A stretch of DNA of 64,000 nucleotides from Bradyrhizobium archetypum (lineage in GTDB: Bacteria > Pseudomonadota > Alphaproteobacteria > Rhizobiales > Xanthobacteraceae), in the NCBI RefSeq assembly GCF_013114835.1, contig NZ_JAAVLW010000001.1, positions 620,001 through 684,000 of the forward strand, written 5' to 3'. This document shows, piece after piece, positions 17,462 to 26,113 of the stretch. Each line of letters opens with the position of its first letter. The first letter of the stretch is position 1. Made by a program: the position numbers and the translations under genes. The notes beneath the pieces were generated by a model. It had not been told where the DNA came from. It worked only from the letters and a program-made list of their open reading frames with translations, and searched no databases.

Positions 17462-19660
17462 CTAATGCGTCAACACGATCGACACCTGAATCTGACCGCG
17501 GGTTCGCACGACCTCGAGCGACACCTCATCGTCGTGACGGCGGACCCTCAAGTCGACGCTGGAAGGCCCGAGCCGCAGATCGCGCAACACCACCTCGTTG
17601 AGGAATTCCGGCAGGCGCGGATCGCGCAGCCTGATCTCACCGCGAGCGGCATCGAATTCGAGACCGAGCGCCGCTTCCAGGAGCGTGAACGGCGTCGCGC
17701 TGGCCCAGGCCTGCGGCGCGCAGGCAACGGGATAGAGCACCGGGCCGCGCCGCCTTTCGCGCTGGAATCCGCAGAACAATTCCGGCAACCGCCGCAGGTC
17801 CATGTAGCTGGCGGCGTCGAACAGGCCCTTGAACAGATGCGCCACCGAATGCTTCAGGCCATAGCGCGCGAATCCGAGCGCGATCAGCGCATTATCGTGC
17901 GGCCAGATCGATCCATCGTGATACGACATCGGATTATAACGCGCTTCGCCGCGCGCGACGGTACGGATACCCCATCCCGAAAAGAATTTCTGGCTCATCA
18001 GATCGGCCGCGACCAGCCGCGCACGATCGGTGCGGGCGATGCCGGTGAAGAGAAGCTGGCCGGCATTCGACGTTCGCACCTTGCACTGCCGCTTGGCGCC
18101 GTCGAGCGCTACCGCATAGGTGCCGAGTTCCTCGCACCAGAACGCCGCTTCGAAGTGCTCGGCAAGCAGCAGCGCTTCGGATTCGAGCTTCGCCGCCTGA
18201 TCGATCAATCCGAGCCGCCGGGCGCATCGCGCCGCCAGCCGCTTGCTGGCAAAGACATATCCCTGAACTTCAGCGAGCGCGATATAGCCTTCGGCGAGCT
18301 CTCCATCGGCATGAAAGATCGCGTCGTAGGAATCCTTCCAGCCCTGGTTGGCAAGCCCCTGCTCGGTGGCGCGCTGATATTCAACGAATCCGTCACCGTC
18401 GGGATCACCGGGGCCGTCGATCCATTGCAGCGCCGCCTGAATCGAAGGCCACAGCTCTGCCAGCGTTTCTTCGTCGCCCGTGCGTTCGACGTAAAGGCCG
18501 GCCAGCAGGACGAACAACGACGTTGAATCGACGCTACCATAATACTGCGCGAACGGCACTTCGCGCAGCGCGGCCATCTCGCCGCCGCGCATCTCGTGCA
18601 GGATCTTGCCCGGCTCGGCGTCGGCTAGCGGATCCTTGGTCTTGGCCTGGAAGAAAGCCAGCCGCCGCAGCACACCCTGCGCAATGCGCGGATCAACCCA
18701 CAGCATCTGCAACGCAGTGATCAATCCGTCGCGGCCAAAGGTGGTGGAATACCAGGGAATGCCCGCATAGGGATAGCGCCCTTGCGGCGTTTCGGTCATC
18801 AGCATGTTGAGGTCGGCCATCGCCTGGCATAGCACCTCGTTGAAGATATTGTTCGACGTCTCGATGCTTGCCGCGCCCGCTGTCGAGCGCCGCATCTCGC
18901 GACGGTGTGCCAGAAGACCGCGGAAGAACGGCACCGGCTTCTGCATGATCGGCTTGTTGCAGGATATCGCGACGAACAATGCGATTACTTCCTTCGGCGC
19001 CAGCTCGAAATGGTAGGTTGCCGAATTGACGGAGAGCCGCGTCGGCCGCGGCTCGAAATGCAGGGCGGTGATGCGGACCTTGCCGTCGAGCCCGCTATAT
19101 TCCAGCACGACATCGGCGGGCCCAAGCAAGCGGCTGGCGCCGATTCCCCGGCGCTGCCGGCGCTCGCCGCGCACCTCGAACAAGTCGGCGAAATCATTGT
19201 CGAACAGCAGCGTCAGATCAAAGCTCGCCGGCCGGTCGCCGTGATTTTGCAGCGCGATGCGCTGATAGGCCGTGCCGCGCCACAGGAAGATCGAGCGCAC
19301 GATATGCAGCGTGTCCTTCTGCAGCACCAGCCTGCCGTTGCGATACACGTCGGAATTGGTGAGGTCGACCGTCAACGCCGAATTGTCGTCGCGCAGATTG
19401 GAGCCGAGCAGCAGCGGCTGGACCTCGTCGAGCACCATCTCCAGCCGGGCGAGATACCGGGTATCGGCATTGAACAGGCCATCGGGCCCGCCGGCCGAAG
19501 CGCCGATATCGCCGTGGCTGTCCAGCACAATGAACGTGTCGTCATGCTTGAGCGAGCGGCGCTGCCGCGTCGCCGGTCCCGTCATCGGGATGTAGAAGGG
19601 TGATTCCGCGACGCGTTCGGCAGCCTCAATGCTGATCAGTTGAGTGACTTCGGCTGTCAT
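17462..19660 (-). CDS. amylo-alpha-1,6-glucosidase / glycogen debranching-like protein
   Basis: 732-aa cytoplasmic glycosidase-like protein. The N-terminal about 230 residues match the bis-type debranching N domain (DTFIVLDSHGDIG, GLFNADTRYLARLEM). The C-terminal (alpha/alpha)6 barrel contains AGIPWYSTTFGRDGLITALQ, GWKDSYDAI and YHDGSIWPHDNALIALG, the conserved GH63/GH133-like segments with acidic residues. GAGGTCCAC precedes the ATG. It lacks the alpha-amylase-like transferase half of eukaryotic debranchers. With glgA at 3.9 kb and GT4/ABC genes next door it points to alpha-glucan or glucoside metabolism. Confidence 0.87.
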   Translation of the reverse strand: MTAEVTQLISIEAAERVAESPFYIPMTGPATRQRRSLKHDDTFIVLDSHGDIGASAGGPDGLFNADTRYLARLEMVLDEVQPLLLGSNLRDDNSALTVDLTNSDVYRNGRLVLQKDTLHIVRSIFLWRGTAYQRIALQNHGDRPASFDLTLLFDNDFADLFEVRGERRQRRGIGASRLLGPADVVLEYSGLDGKVRITALHFEPRPTRLSVNSATYHFELAPKEVIALFVAISCNKPIMQKPVPFFRGLLAHRREMRRSTAGAASIETSNNIFNEVLCQAMADLNMLMTETPQGRYPYAGIPWYSTTFGRDGLITALQMLWVDPRIAQGVLRRLAFFQAKTKDPLADAEPGKILHEMRGGEMAALREVPFAQYYGSVDSTSLFVLLAGLYVERTGDEETLAELWPSIQAALQWIDGPGDPDGDGFVEYQRATEQGLANQGWKDSYDAIFHADGELAEGYIALAEVQGYVFASKRLAARCARRLGLIDQAAKLESEALLLAEHFEAAFWCEELGTYAVALDGAKRQCKVRTSNAGQLLFTGIARTDRARLVAADLMSQKFFSGWGIRTVARGEARYNPMSYHDGSIWPHDNALIALGFARYGLKHSVAHLFKGLFDAASYMDLRRLPELFCGFQRERRRGPVLYPVACAPQAWASATPFTLLEAALGLEFDAARGEIRLRDPRLPEFLNEVVLRDLRLGPSSVDLRVRRHDDEVSLEVVRTRGQIQVSIVLTH

Positions 19661-19726
19661 GTGGACCTCAAGCGATTTCCTTGCGTGGTGATGAACGCAT
19701 CGGGACGCAAACGCTACTGCCGCAGA

Positions 19727-21490
19727 TCAGGCCGCATGGCTGGCGAGACGGCCCATTTCGCGCGCCACCAGTTCGCGGTAAGGGCCCCTGCCCTGCACAA
19801 GAATGTCGGGCGGCCCGTCCTCGATAATGCGTCCGCCCTGCAGCACCACCACGCGGTCGAAATTGCGCAGGGTGGCGAGACGATGGGCGATGGCAATCAC
19901 CGTGCGTCCCCGCATCAACCGCGACAATGCCTCGCGGATCGCCTCCTCGGATTCACTATCCAGCGAGGCGGTCGCTTCGTCCAGCAATAAGATCGGCGCG
20001 TCCTTCAGGAAGGCGCGCGCGATAGCGATCCGCTGCCGCTGTCCGCCGGAGACCTTGATGCCGCGATCGCCGACCATGGTCGCCATGCCCTCGGGGAGAT
20101 TCTCTATGAAATCGCAGCGCGCCGCAATCGCCGCGCGCAACACCTCGTCGTCAGTCGCGTTCGGCCGTCCATAGCGGATGTTTTCCATGATCGATCGGTG
20201 GAACAGCGAGATGTCCTGCGGCACCACCGAGATCGCCTCCCGCAGGCTTTGCTGTGTCACCCGCGCAATATCCTGGCCGTCGATGGTGATGCTGCCGCGC
20301 TGAATGTCGTAGAATCGCTGCATCAGTGCAAACAAGGTGGATTTTCCGCCGCCGGAATGGCCGACCAGCCCGACCCGTTGTCCCGGCTGGATGCGCAGGG
20401 AGAATTTCTCGAACACCTGAGCGCCGCCAGGATAGTGGAACGCAACGTTGTTGAAGGCGACGGCAGCCCCGCTGCGGACCAGCGGCTCGGCTTCGGGATG
20501 ATCCTTCAACTCGTGCGGCAGCAACAAGGTCGCAATCGCTTCGGTCAGGCGGGCGACATGCTGGGTCACGTCGACCAGCGCCACCGCAAGGTCACGCGTC
20601 GCGCTCAGGATCGACAGCCCAAGCGTACAGACCAGCACGACGTCGCCGGTGGTCGCTCCGCCGTTCTGCCAGAGCGTGATGGCCCATGCCAGCAGCGCGA
20701 TCGTCAGCACGATGGTCACGACCGCGTGAAGAAGCCGCAATTTTTCGAGATAGCGCAGGCTGCGCCCGCGGGCATCGAGTTCCCGCTCAACGGTGGCGTC
20801 GAAGCGGTCGTGCTCGTAGCTGAGGCCGCAGAACGCGCGCACCAGCGGCAGATTGCTGATGACATCGACCATCTCGCCGTCCACCGCAGCCGCCTTGTCG
20901 GCAAAGTCGTCATGCAGCGGCTTACCCGCTGCGGCGAGATGGAACATCGCCATCAGCATGATACCTGCGATGACGATCAACCCCGCGGACATTGCCAGGC
21001 TGACGGTTCCGATCAACAGGATCGCCGATACGGTAGCGATGCATGGCGGCAACACGTTCCAGACGAACATGTTTTCTACGGTGAAGACAGCGTTGGAGGT
21101 CGCCGTGATACGGCTGGTCAGCATGCCCGGTAGCCGGTCGGAGAAATAGCTGGGAGCATGACCGGTCAGATGGCGAAACATGTCGCGGCGGAGATCGCCC
21201 GTGACGCCCACGAAGGTGAAGCTCGCAGTCCAACTCGCGATCCGCCACAAAAGATTGTCGGCCGCGATCAGCGACATGAGAAAAGCGAATGCCAGCCATA
21301 CGCTTGCTGCGCGCTCCGACCCGGCCGTCAGGCTGTCGACCAGATTCTTCACGCCATATTGCGTGCCCACCGAACAGGCAACCGCAGCCACGACCGTGGT
21401 CACGATGACGATATGGGCCATGCGCCGCCGCCGCAAATAGCGCAACACGAATGGAAACGGTCGGCGCGCATACCCTGAAAGATTGTCCAT
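19727..21490 (-). CDS. ABC exporter, fused permease and ATPase
   Basis: 587-aa half-transporter. Six membrane helices (about 25-320) precede a nucleotide-binding domain with Walker A GHSGGGKST, Q-loop region VVPQDISLFHRS, signature VSGGQRQRIA, Walker B ILLLDEATASLD and the H-loop IAHRLATL. The family covers MsbA-like lipid and glycan exporters and multidrug pumps; no C39 peptidase domain is present. It lies between the debranching-like gene (66 bases downstream) and a divergent GT4 glycosyltransferase, so export of a glycan or glycolipid is a reasonable guess. Confidence 0.9.
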   Translation of the reverse strand: MDNLSGYARRPFPFVLRYLRRRRMAHIVIVTTVVAAVACSVGTQYGVKNLVDSLTAGSERAASVWLAFAFLMSLIAADNLLWRIASWTASFTFVGVTGDLRRDMFRHLTGHAPSYFSDRLPGMLTSRITATSNAVFTVENMFVWNVLPPCIATVSAILLIGTVSLAMSAGLIVIAGIMLMAMFHLAAAGKPLHDDFADKAAAVDGEMVDVISNLPLVRAFCGLSYEHDRFDATVERELDARGRSLRYLEKLRLLHAVVTIVLTIALLAWAITLWQNGGATTGDVVLVCTLGLSILSATRDLAVALVDVTQHVARLTEAIATLLLPHELKDHPEAEPLVRSGAAVAFNNVAFHYPGGAQVFEKFSLRIQPGQRVGLVGHSGGGKSTLFALMQRFYDIQRGSITIDGQDIARVTQQSLREAISVVPQDISLFHRSIMENIRYGRPNATDDEVLRAAIAARCDFIENLPEGMATMVGDRGIKVSGGQRQRIAIARAFLKDAPILLLDEATASLDSESEEAIREALSRLMRGRTVIAIAHRLATLRNFDRVVVLQGGRIIEDGPPDILVQGRGPYRELVAREMGRLASHAA

Positions 21491-21812
21491 GTCGTCAGCA
21501 AACCTGTTGAGAGTGAACGAGAATCCCTAACGCGTGTCGCGCACGAGGACGTGAACGATGCCGCTTAGGTCTTGCGGGTGCGCGGCCATCACCGCGCAAC
21601 AATTCTGCAGCATCAAGGTTGCCTCAAATCTGTTTGTGTCAGATGGCATCAGCAAGACAGCCGTGTGGAAGAACCAAGATGCGCCGATGATGGGAACTTC
21701 GCAGATGCAAGAACGTTCCCGCTATCGGCACGCAGGTGTCGATCCGGCACGCAGGTGTCGATCGCGGGCAGAGGGCTTCATTCAACCACCAATCCAGACA
21801 GGAGACGGAAAG
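21491..21812. other. divergent intergenic region, about 320 bases, with a tandem repeat
   Basis: Separates the ABC exporter gene from the GT4 gene and should hold both promoters. The one structure I see is a perfect 2 x 19-base tandem repeat at 21726-21763. An open frame continues upstream of the GT4 start but has no protein-like character. Confidence 0.6.
21726..21763 (+). repeat. perfect tandem duplication, 2 x 19 bases
   Basis: Unit CGGCACGCAGGTGTCGATC at 21726-21744 is repeated without change at 21745-21763, 50 bases before the GT4 start codon. Either a recent slippage duplication or a doubled protein-binding site. Confidence 0.85.
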
Positions 21813-22883
21813 ATGCGCATCGCGCAGGTCGCCCCGCTGACGGAGGCTGTTCCCCCCAAACTGTACGGCGGCACCGAGCGGGTCGTGCACTGGCTGACCG
21901 AAGAACTGGTAGCATTAGGGCATGAAGTCACATTGTTCGCCAGCGGGGATTCCCGCACTTCGGCGAAGCTCGATGCGACGTGGCCGAAAGCGTTGCGCCT
22001 TGATGGCTCGGTTCGAGACCCTAACGCGCTGCACATGGTGATGCTGGAGCGCGTACGGCAGAAGTGCGACGACGAAGAGTTCGACTTCCTGCACTTTCAT
22101 CTCGACTACTATCCATTCTCGCTGTTTTACCGGCAGCCGACGCCGTTCCTGACCACCCTGCACGGCAGGCTCGACCTGCCGGAGCACCAGCCGGTGTTCA
22201 ACACCTTCTCCAAGGTGCCGGTGATCTCGATCTCCAACGCGCAGCGCCGCCCCGTGCCGCAGGCCAACTGGGTGCGCACGATCCACCACGGGCTGCCGGA
22301 GAACCTGCTGACACCGCAGCAGATACGGCCGTCCTATCTCGCCGTATTGGGGCGGATCGCGCCCGAGAAGGGTGTGGATCGCGCTATCCGGATCGCCACC
22401 CGGTGCGGAATTCCACTCAAGATCGCAGCAAAGGTCGATCGCGCCGACCAGGACTATTACGACGAATTGATCTCGCCGCTGATCAAGACCAATCCGCTGG
22501 TCGAATATATCGGCGAGATCAGCGACCGCGAGAAGTCCGATTTCCTCAGCGGCGCGATTGGCCTGCTGGTCCCGATCGACTGGCCGGAGCCGTTCGGCCT
22601 TGTGATGATCGAGGCCATGGCCTGCGGCACCCCGGTCCTTGCGTATAATCGCGGCTCGGTGCCGGAGATCATCGACGACGGGCTCACCGGATTCGTCGTG
22701 GAAGATGAAACCAGCGCAGTCGCCGTGGTCGACCGCCTTGCCGCGCTGGACCGCGCAGCGATCCGCAAGCAGTTCGAAACCCGCTTCACCGCGCGCCGCA
22801 TGGCGCTCGATTATCTTGCCGCGTATCGCGGCCTGATGGAGCAGGCGGAGCCGCGCATCAAGCTGGTCAGCAGCGCGGAGTAG
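21813..22883 (+). CDS. glycosyltransferase family 4
   Basis: GT-B fold glycosyltransferase, 356 aa from the ATG at 21813 (GGAGACGGAAAG upstream). The opening MRIAQVAPLTEAVPPKLYGG with GGTERVV is typical of this GT4 subgroup. The C-terminal half has VLGRIAPEKGVDRAI and the retaining-enzyme E-x7-E region in WPEPFGLVMIEAMACGTPVLA. The glycan made is unknown. Its position beside an ABC exporter and debranching-like enzyme suggests an exported or storage glycan. Note that in this organism such genes are often stand-alone, so the association may be fortuitous. Confidence 0.88.
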   Translation: MRIAQVAPLTEAVPPKLYGGTERVVHWLTEELVALGHEVTLFASGDSRTSAKLDATWPKALRLDGSVRDPNALHMVMLERVRQKCDDEEFDFLHFHLDYYPFSLFYRQPTPFLTTLHGRLDLPEHQPVFNTFSKVPVISISNAQRRPVPQANWVRTIHHGLPENLLTPQQIRPSYLAVLGRIAPEKGVDRAIRIATRCGIPLKIAAKVDRADQDYYDELISPLIKTNPLVEYIGEISDREKSDFLSGAIGLLVPIDWPEPFGLVMIEAMACGTPVLAYNRGSVPEIIDDGLTGFVVEDETSAVAVVDRLAALDRAAIRKQFETRFTARRMALDYLAAYRGLMEQAEPRIKLVSSAE

Positions 22884-22923
22884 ATGGCGTAATGACGCCT
22901 TGCCCTGTCGTCGCAAGACGGCC

Positions 22924-23012
22924 GTAGGGTGGGCAAAGCGCAAGCGTGCCCACCATCGCATAGATCCGGACGGATGGTGGGCACAGCGCTCCCGCGCCTT
23001 TGCCCACCCTAC
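22924..23012. repeat. intergenic palindromic repeat, GTAGGGTGGGC family
   Basis: Outer arms GTAGGGTGGGCAAAG at 22924 and CTTTGCCCACCCTAC ending 23012 are perfect complements, with a second inner inverted pair (CGTGCCCACCATCG and CGGATGGTGGGCACAG). Elements of this type recur between genes in Bradyrhizobium. Here it lies between the convergent GT4 and alkyl sulfatase genes and may act as a two-way terminator. Confidence 0.8.
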
Positions 23013-23019
23013 TCGTGTC

Positions 23020-24978
23020 TCAGCTCACCGCTATCCGCTTCGGCTCGACGATCTCGAACATTCGCGGAAATTCGTCCATCAGCATCATCAGCTCGTCAAG
23101 CCGCATCGGATCGCCGGTCACCTTGATCTTGCCGGAGCCGACTGCTTCCGGAAAACTCGTCAGCTTGGCGATCACTTCGTCGAGCACGTCGCGCGGCAAT
23201 GTAAAGCCGGCATCGGCATCGGGGGCTTGCGCGCCCGCGACATAGGTCAACGCGCAGTTTTCCAGGTTGAGAATGAAGGTCTCGCCGGTATCGGTGAAAT
23301 TCCAGTTCAGCACCATGCGTTTGCCTTCCGCCTTGGGGCCGTTGAGGCGAACGCCGAGCACGTCCCATAGCTGCTCGGTGCGCAGCGCGGCGAGCGTTTC
23401 GCGCGGCATTGCGGCGCGCGGCGGGGTCTTCGGCATGCCCTGCCGCAATTCCTGCGCGCCGAACAGATAGGCGTTGCGCCACGTCGAACTCTCCGAGGCA
23501 TAGCCGAGCTGCTCGAACGTGTCCGCCAGCATGGCGCGCGCCGCCTGGTTATCGGGCTCGGCGAACACCAGATGACTCACCGCCTGCGCGACGAAGCGGA
23601 ATTCTCCTTTCGCAAAATCCTCTCGCGCACGTGCGAGGATTGCAGCCGCACCGCCCATATACTCGACATATTTCTTGCCGGACTCCACCGGCGGCAGCGG
23701 ATCGAGGCTGACGGGGTTGGCATCGTACCAGCCGAGATATTTCTGGTAGATCGCCTTCACATTGTGTCGGATGTGGCCATAGTACCCGCGGCCGTGCCAG
23801 GCGCCTTCGAGGCTCGCGGGCAAGCGGATGGTCTCGGCGATCTCGGACGCGGTAAGTCCGTGATTCATCAGGCGGATGGTCTGGTCGTGCGCGAACTTGT
23901 AGAGATCGCGCTGCTGGCGGATCATGGTGTCGATCCGCTCATGGCCCCAGACCGGCCAGTGATGCTGGCCGCACATCGCCTCCGCCTTGCCGCCCCACAT
24001 CTGCAAGGCTTCGCCGAGATATTTCGACCAGGCCAGCGCGTCGCGCACGTCGGCGCCGCGGAACGGCAGCAAATTGTGGAAATTATGCGTGCAGTTTTCC
24101 GCGAGATTCAGGAGCTTGTAGCGCGCGATAAAGAAGTGCATTTCCGCCGGCGCTTCGCTGTTCGGCGCCATCTGGAATTCGAATTCGACGCCATCGACGA
24201 TTCGCTTGTCGCCGGTCGCCATGATCAGATCGGTCGGGCGCACCAGCGCGACTGCGCCTGCCGCCATGGTCTTGCCGAGGCCGCAATCGACCTGCCCGCG
24301 AACGCCCTTGGCGAGGAACGGCCCGAACTGATATTGCGCGCGACGCATCATCGCCGGCCCAGCGATGATGTTCTCGGAGACCGCGTGCTCCATGAAGAGA
24401 TTGGGCGCAATGATCGACACCTTGCCGCCGGCAAGCGCTTCCTCATCGAGCACGCCGCGCGCGCCACCCCAGTGATCCGCATGGGTGTGGGTGAAGATGA
24501 CGGCCGACACCGGCCGCTTGCCCCGGTGCTGGAAATAGAGTGCCATGGCGGCGCGCGCGCCTTCGATCGAGGTCAGCGTGTCCACCACGATCACGCCGCT
24601 GTAGCCCTCGATCAGCGTCATGTTGGCGATGTCGAGCCCGCGCACCTGATAGACGCCCGGTACCACCTCGAACAGGCCGTGATGCATGTTGAGCCGCGAC
24701 TGCCGCCACAGGCTGGGGTCGACTGTCGGCGGCGCTTCCTCCGCCGACAGGAAACCGTAAGGCTCGAGGCTCCAGACTACCCTGCCCTGCGACGATGTTA
24801 TATTCGCATTCTCGATCGAACCGAGGAAGCCGCGCGCGGCATCGTCGAAATCACGCGTGTCAGAGAACGGCAGCGCCTTCAGCGTCGCCGCGTGCTGGGC
24901 GATGACGGAAGCGGAAGCTTGCTTCGGCGATTCCTTGTGGACTTCCCCCGATGTCTCGGTGGTGGCCGGTTGGCTCAT
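23020..24978 (-). CDS. alkyl/aryl sulfatase, metallo-beta-lactamase fold (SdsA1/BDS1 type)
   Basis: Hydrolyses primary alkyl sulfates to alcohol and sulfate. From the ATG at 24978 (GGGAGCACAGCA upstream) it has 652 aa, the normal length. The zinc-binding motif is THTHADHWGGARG, with further metal ligands expected in AENCTHNFHN and MCGQHHWPVWGHE. The C-terminal part carries the dimerisation helices (GEFRFVAQAVSHLVFAEPDN) and an SCP2-like substrate domain (about 530-652). No Sec signal is obvious, unlike secreted SdsA1. Sulfate-ester sulfur scavenging fits the other sulfur genes in the window, but no operon links them. Confidence 0.9.
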   Translation of the reverse strand: MSQPATTETSGEVHKESPKQASASVIAQHAATLKALPFSDTRDFDDAARGFLGSIENANITSSQGRVVWSLEPYGFLSAEEAPPTVDPSLWRQSRLNMHHGLFEVVPGVYQVRGLDIANMTLIEGYSGVIVVDTLTSIEGARAAMALYFQHRGKRPVSAVIFTHTHADHWGGARGVLDEEALAGGKVSIIAPNLFMEHAVSENIIAGPAMMRRAQYQFGPFLAKGVRGQVDCGLGKTMAAGAVALVRPTDLIMATGDKRIVDGVEFEFQMAPNSEAPAEMHFFIARYKLLNLAENCTHNFHNLLPFRGADVRDALAWSKYLGEALQMWGGKAEAMCGQHHWPVWGHERIDTMIRQQRDLYKFAHDQTIRLMNHGLTASEIAETIRLPASLEGAWHGRGYYGHIRHNVKAIYQKYLGWYDANPVSLDPLPPVESGKKYVEYMGGAAAILARAREDFAKGEFRFVAQAVSHLVFAEPDNQAARAMLADTFEQLGYASESSTWRNAYLFGAQELRQGMPKTPPRAAMPRETLAALRTEQLWDVLGVRLNGPKAEGKRMVLNWNFTDTGETFILNLENCALTYVAGAQAPDADAGFTLPRDVLDEVIAKLTSFPEAVGSGKIKVTGDPMRLDELMMLMDEFPRMFEIVEPKRIAVS

Positions 24979-25028
24979 TGCTGTGCTCCCGTTTTCGCGA
25001 TGGAACGTTGAGAGATTCGAGGTGGGCG

Positions 25029-25460
25029 CTAATTTAGCGCCCACAGATAGACAACCGTCGCGGCGATCCCGAGACCCGTTCTGACCGCGTGCAGGCCTCC
25101 CCACTTCTCGATCAGGGCGCGCGATTGCAGGCCGGCGTCATCATCGGCAATCGCCTGCAATGCGCGATTGGTCGGCATGATGCCAAACAGCGTATAGGGC
25201 CAGTTGGCGAGAATGAGCACCGCCCCGATGATCCAGCGCCAATCGTCTGTCGCCCAGGCGGCGATCAGACCGAGCACGCCCGAAATCACCGCGCAACTCG
25301 CCTGCATCATGAGGCCGCGGTCGTAGCTTGGCTTCCACTGCTTCAGGAGAGCCCGGTCATCGAGGCCAAGGCGCGCCGGCTGCTCGGCGAAGTTGATGTA
25401 GAAGGCCGCTCCCGTGAACGCGGCCGCGACGATCATCGCAAGCTGTCCTGCAAACATCAT
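25029..25460 (-). CDS. DUF1772 membrane protein (anthrone oxygenase-like)
   Basis: 143-aa integral membrane protein with four predicted helices ([20 protein letters not shown], then about 55-70, 80-100 and 125-143). The EQPARLGLD and [12 protein letters not shown] motifs are characteristic of DUF1772, a family that includes fungal anthrone oxygenases and bacterial proteins of unknown role. It is divergent from a MarR gene with a 16-bp palindrome between, so it is the probable target of that regulator. It ends 50 bases before the alkyl sulfatase start, so readthrough into that gene is possible. Confidence 0.82.
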   Translation of the reverse strand: MMFAGQLAMIVAAAFTGAAFYINFAEQPARLGLDDRALLKQWKPSYDRGLMMQASCAVISGVLGLIAAWATDDWRWIIGAVLILANWPYTLFGIMPTNRALQAIADDDAGLQSRALIEKWGGLHAVRTGLGIAATVVYLWALN

Positions 25461-25483
25461 CTACCCCAGGTCATTTGCCGATA

Positions 25484-25511
25484 TTGACAATATATTGTCA
25501 TATTGGATACT
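25484..25511 (+). promoter_or_regulatory. predicted sigma-70 promoter of the MarR gene
   Basis: TTGACA at 25484-25489, 16 bases, GATACT at 25506-25511. Transcription would begin about 25518, only a few bases before the ATG at 25521, so the message would be leaderless. The -35 hexamer is part of the palindromic operator. Confidence 0.5.
25485..25500. promoter_or_regulatory. perfect 16-bp palindrome, probable MarR operator
   Basis: TGACAATATATTGTCA is fully self-complementary and lies between the DUF1772 and MarR genes, overlapping the -35 box of marR. Length, symmetry and AT-rich core fit a MarR-family site, implying autorepression and control of DUF1772. Confidence 0.75.
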
Positions 25512-25520
25512 AATAGTCAA

Positions 25521-26000
25521 ATGACAGAAAATCGACGTACGTCCGGCGGCGAGGCCCTGACCGATCTGGTTCTTGCGGTGTTCCGGCTTAACGGCCGCCT
25601 GCTCACGGCCGGCGACCGTTTGGTCGCCGATCTCAACCTCACCAGCGCGCGCTGGCAGGTGCTGGGCGCAATTGCGCTTTCGCCAAGCCTGCAACCGGTG
25701 GCCTGGCTGGCGCGAAACATGGGGCTCAACCGCCAGGGTGTTCAGCGCATCGTCAACGAGATGCGGGAGGACGGCCTTGTCGAATTGCGCCCAAACCCGC
25801 ACCATCGGCGCGCGCATCTCGTCGCGCTGACGAAACGCGGAGAGGACGCCTTTGCTTCCGCCAGCCGATTACAGGCGCCTTGGGCGAACGCGCTCGCTAG
25901 CGGAATCAGCGCCAAGGAGCTCGAGAAGGCGCGCCGCCTTCTCACGACATTGTGCGAAAGGCTCGATCAGGAATTGGGCAAGAACCACAGCGATGATTAA
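25521..26000 (+). CDS. MarR family transcriptional regulator
   Basis: 159-aa winged helix-turn-helix regulator. The ATG at 25521 is preferred over an upstream TTG at 25503, which lies in the promoter. HTH region: SLQPVAWLARNMGLNRQGVQ then RIVNEMREDGLVELRPNPHHRRAHLVALT with the wing. Ligand unknown. Divergent from DUF1772 with the palindrome between. No ribosome site is visible before the ATG, consistent with a leaderless transcript. Confidence 0.88.
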   Translation: MTENRRTSGGEALTDLVLAVFRLNGRLLTAGDRLVADLNLTSARWQVLGAIALSPSLQPVAWLARNMGLNRQGVQRIVNEMREDGLVELRPNPHHRRAHLVALTKRGEDAFASASRLQAPWANALASGISAKELEKARRLLTTLCERLDQELGKNHSDD

Positions 26001-26026
26001 GCCGTCATGTCCTGCCCTCACCTCAA

Positions 26027-26109
26027 CGTCATTGCGAGGAGCGAAGCGACGAAGCAATCCATTCTTTTCTCCGTCTGGCGAGATGGATTGCTCCGCTTCG
26101 CTCGCAATG
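26027..26109. repeat. intergenic palindromic repeat, CATTGCGAGGAGCGAAGC family
   Basis: Left arm CATTGCGAGGAGCGAAGCGA with GAAGCAATCCAT after it, right arm ATGGATTGCTCCGCTTCGCT then CGCAATG; an imperfect inverted pair of about 30 bases. This element is widespread between genes in Bradyrhizobium and relatives. It sits between the convergent marR and substrate-binding protein genes. Confidence 0.85.
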
Positions 26110-26113
26110 CCGG

